DNA of 24,126 nucleotides from CAWVWF01 sp963933885 (GTDB lineage: Bacteria; Bacteroidota; Bacteroidia; Flavobacteriales_C; GCA-002722245), in the NCBI GenBank assembly GCA_963933885.1, contig CAWVWF010000030.1, positions 1 through 24,126 on the forward strand, written 5' to 3'. A program made the position numbers and the translations under genes. The notes below the pieces were generated by a model that was not told the origin of the DNA, did no database searches, and saw nothing but the letters and a program-made list of their open reading frames with translations. The stretch's first letter is position 1. Each line of letters opens with the position of its first letter. Positions 22,920 to 24,126 of this stretch are shown piece after piece.

Positions 22920-23629
22920 TGGATAAAGGAATAGTATACTTAATACCTTGCCCAATTGGAGCAAATAATCCTGCTGATGTTCTTCCTGCAGATACTATTA
23001 AAATCATTCATGAATTGGATTATTTCATAGTAGAAAATGAAAAGACTTGTAGACAATTCATTCGTGCTGCAGGTCATCCTAAACAAATAAGAGAATTAAA
23101 TTTCGAAGTATTAAATAAACATACACATCCTACTGATATCCTTGAATTCATTCAACCTTGTTTAGAAGGAAAATCAGTTGGAATTATTTCTGAATCTGGT
23201 TGCCCTGGAATTGCTGACCCAGGTGCTTTTGTAGCTAAAACTGCTCACCAAAAAGGAATTAAAGTTGTACCATTAATTGGTCCTTCCTCTATCCTACTCT
23301 CTTTGATGGCTAGTGGATTAAATGGACAATCATTCAGTTTTGTTGGTTATGTCCCAAAAGATCGTTCAGATCTAAAGAAAAGGCTTAATGAATTAGAAAG
23401 AATTAGTAGACAGTTTAACCAAACTCAAATATTCATAGAGACTCCATTTAGAAATAAACAACTAATTGAGAATTTAAAACAATACTGTTCGCCAAACACT
23501 GAGTTATGTATAGCAGCTAATATTAATCAAACGGATGAAATTATAGTGAGAAAACCAGTTAAGGAATGGAAAGCTGATGAACTAGATATCCATAAGGTTC
23601 CTGCAGTGTTTCTAATTCTTGCTCAATAA
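22919..23629 (+). CDS. RsmI-like SAM-dependent methyltransferase, 236 aa
   Basis: This is a tetrapyrrole-methylase-fold (SPOUT-independent class III) methyltransferase close to RsmI, the enzyme for 2'-O-methylation of 16S rRNA C1402. The strands and loops fit: VYLIPCPIGANNP (6-18; RsmI has 'LyvVaTPIGNL.D'), ENEKTCRQFI, IISESGCPGIADPGA (RsmI 'SDAGTPGISDPG') and PLIGPSSILLSLMASGL. The PIGN and DAGTP signatures are altered (PIGAN, ESGCPG). This is characteristic of a second, RsmI-like family in Bacteroidota rather than of RsmI itself, so I do not give the symbol. The substrate may be rRNA or another molecule. It is coupled to the phosphatase gene by a TAATG overlap. Confidence 0.85.
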   Translation: MDKGIVYLIPCPIGANNPADVLPADTIKIIHELDYFIVENEKTCRQFIRAAGHPKQIRELNFEVLNKHTHPTDILEFIQPCLEGKSVGIISESGCPGIADPGAFVAKTAHQKGIKVVPLIGPSSILLSLMASGLNGQSFSFVGYVPKDRSDLKKRLNELERISRQFNQTQIFIETPFRNKQLIENLKQYCSPNTELCIAANINQTDEIIVRKPVKEWKADELDIHKVPAVFLILAQ

Positions 23630-24071
23630 TTAAGACGATCTATTTACTCGGAATTTATTTAGTGTAATCCCTTCAGTAATTTTAAGTTTCTAATCATAAC
23701 CTTTCGTTAAGTTCTGAAGTAGTTCATCGTTTGTACTACCTCCTTTTAACTAAACGGAATATCTTTTTGTCCGGAATGATTAGTCCTATATTGAAGTTCC
23801 ATAATTTAAAAATAAACCATTCGTTTATTAAAATGATAATCAATACTTAAGCTCGCAAAAAAAACATTTGTAAAGCTTCCACGACCAAAACTAAATCCAG
23901 AATAATATTCTGGTAAAATCATCAATTGTAAGGTTTATTTACCCAAATATTAGTTGAGTTAAAACGGATAATATTATATGCTTATCCCAAACTTTACCCG
24001 AAGTAGTTTATGATCGATTAGGTTTAGCCCCTTAACTACCCGATTCTCGCGCGTCATGTTCCGTAGGATAC
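23630..24071. other. About 440 bp without an intact gene
   Basis: No frame here exceeds a few dozen codons on either strand. It lies between the methyltransferase stop and the insertion-sequence-like end at 24072. Its content is a frame-broken outer-membrane-like C-terminus on the minus strand, a GGATAA/TTATCC hairpin (23967-23988) and a 17-bp palindrome (23897-23913). No RNA gene is recognised. I see nothing specific in 23640-23800. Confidence 0.6.
23806..24007 (-). pseudogene. Degenerate C-terminus resembling an outer-membrane protein
   Basis: Reading the minus strand, three frames join into one plausible protein tail: TTSGKVWDKH (24007-23978), then after a frame change IIRFNSTNIWVNKPYN, then after a stop and a second shift LMILPEYYSGFSFGRGSFTN continuing to a terminal ...YHFNKRMVYF and TAA at 23806-23808. 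The amphipathic strands and the aromatic final residue are typical of a beta-barrel end. The joins are my inference, so the parent family is unknown. Confidence 0.35.
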
Positions 24072-24126
24072 TGGAGTTGCAACAAAAAAGTGGACAATAA
24101 ATTAAGCTGCTTTGTTTTTGTAAAAT
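24072..24126 (-). mobile_element. Probable right end of an IS3-family insertion sequence, cut by the window edge
   Basis: From 24072 the sequence TGGAGTTGCAACAAAAAAGT continues into GGACAA. This follows the terminal inverted repeat pattern of IS3-family (IS150-like) elements as I remember it: TG at the tip, then an A-rich stretch ending AAAAAGT-GGACA. A minus-strand frame ends at 24102 just inside this repeat (tail FYKNKAA then TAA), as expected for the transposase 3' end. Almost all of the element lies outside the window. Confidence 0.5.
24102..24126 (-). CDS. Possible transposase C-terminal end (7 codons plus stop)
   Basis: The frame FYKNKAA followed by TAA at 24102-24104 reads off the right edge. 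Seven residues cannot identify a family. The call rests only on its position next to the IS-like terminal repeat (24072-24097), where IS3-family transposase genes end. Confidence 0.35.

Noticed and set aside
23897..23913. CCAGAATAATATTCTGG palindrome considered as a regulator site
   Set aside because: It falls within the remnant reading frame (codons for PEYYSG) and is far from any start codon, so coincidence is more likely.
23941..24060. Possible integron attC-like element, from the GTTAAAAC...CCCCTTAAC arrangement
   Set aside because: The ends do not fit the RYYYAAC/GTTRRRY core sites and there is no cassette or integrase nearby.
1..24126. Search for a defence system, secretion island, CRISPR array or biosynthetic cluster
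   Set aside because: No nuclease, toxin, reverse transcriptase, repeat array, NRPS/PKS or transporter module is present. The genes are mainly housekeeping or isolated unknowns.

Overview
The window comes from an AT-rich bacterium of the phylum Bacteroidota, probably Flavobacteriales. That assignment is an inference. It rests on perfect or near-perfect TAnnTTTG-type -7 promoter boxes, the absence of obvious Shine-Dalgarno sequences, a lipoprotein resembling the gliding/type IX secretion protein GldN, a LexA-like S24 repressor, and many short exported proteins of unknown function. No tRNA, rRNA, CRISPR array, prophage or conjugative module is visible. Most of the window is chromosomal housekeeping DNA with densely packed genes.

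Left part, minus strand (1-6294). The edge cuts a DUF1456 (YehS-like) gene preceded by a 209-aa unknown protein. Next come an S24/XRE repressor with an SRPBCC-domain protein 3 bp behind it (plus a clear 8-bp inverted repeat upstream of the repressor), and a 158-aa unknown protein translationally coupled to a GT4 glycosyltransferase. A tightly packed trio follows: a GldN-like lipoprotein, an M16 zinc peptidase and an O-methyltransferase.

Middle (6359-13954), mostly plus strand. It holds a six-TM hybrid histidine kinase, a pair of unknown proteins, a RhlE-like DEAD-box helicase coupled to a YheT-type hydrolase, a MEKHLA-domain protein on the minus strand, an exported unknown protein and SerC (serine/PLP biosynthesis).

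Right part. pxpA-pxpB-pxpC (ATP-dependent 5-oxoprolinase) runs on the minus strand, divergent from a DUF3187-like outer-membrane protein. Then come a 56-aa microprotein gene, an exported PEP-synthase/dikinase-like protein with the phosphohistidine domain ahead of the ATP-grasp, a DinB-like protein, the bifunctional (p)ppGpp enzyme Rel, a low-molecular-weight tyrosine phosphatase and a coupled RsmI-like methyltransferase. The last ~500 bp hold no intact gene. They contain a frame-disrupted C-terminus resembling an outer-membrane protein and, at the very edge, what looks like one end of an IS3-family insertion sequence.

I found no convincing multi-gene system that is clearly new. The best leads are the exported dikinase-like protein, the GldN-like lipoprotein operon, a recurring promoter-to-start geometry that predicts leaderless mRNAs, the operator of the S24 repressor, and three convergent gene pairs whose ends overlap.
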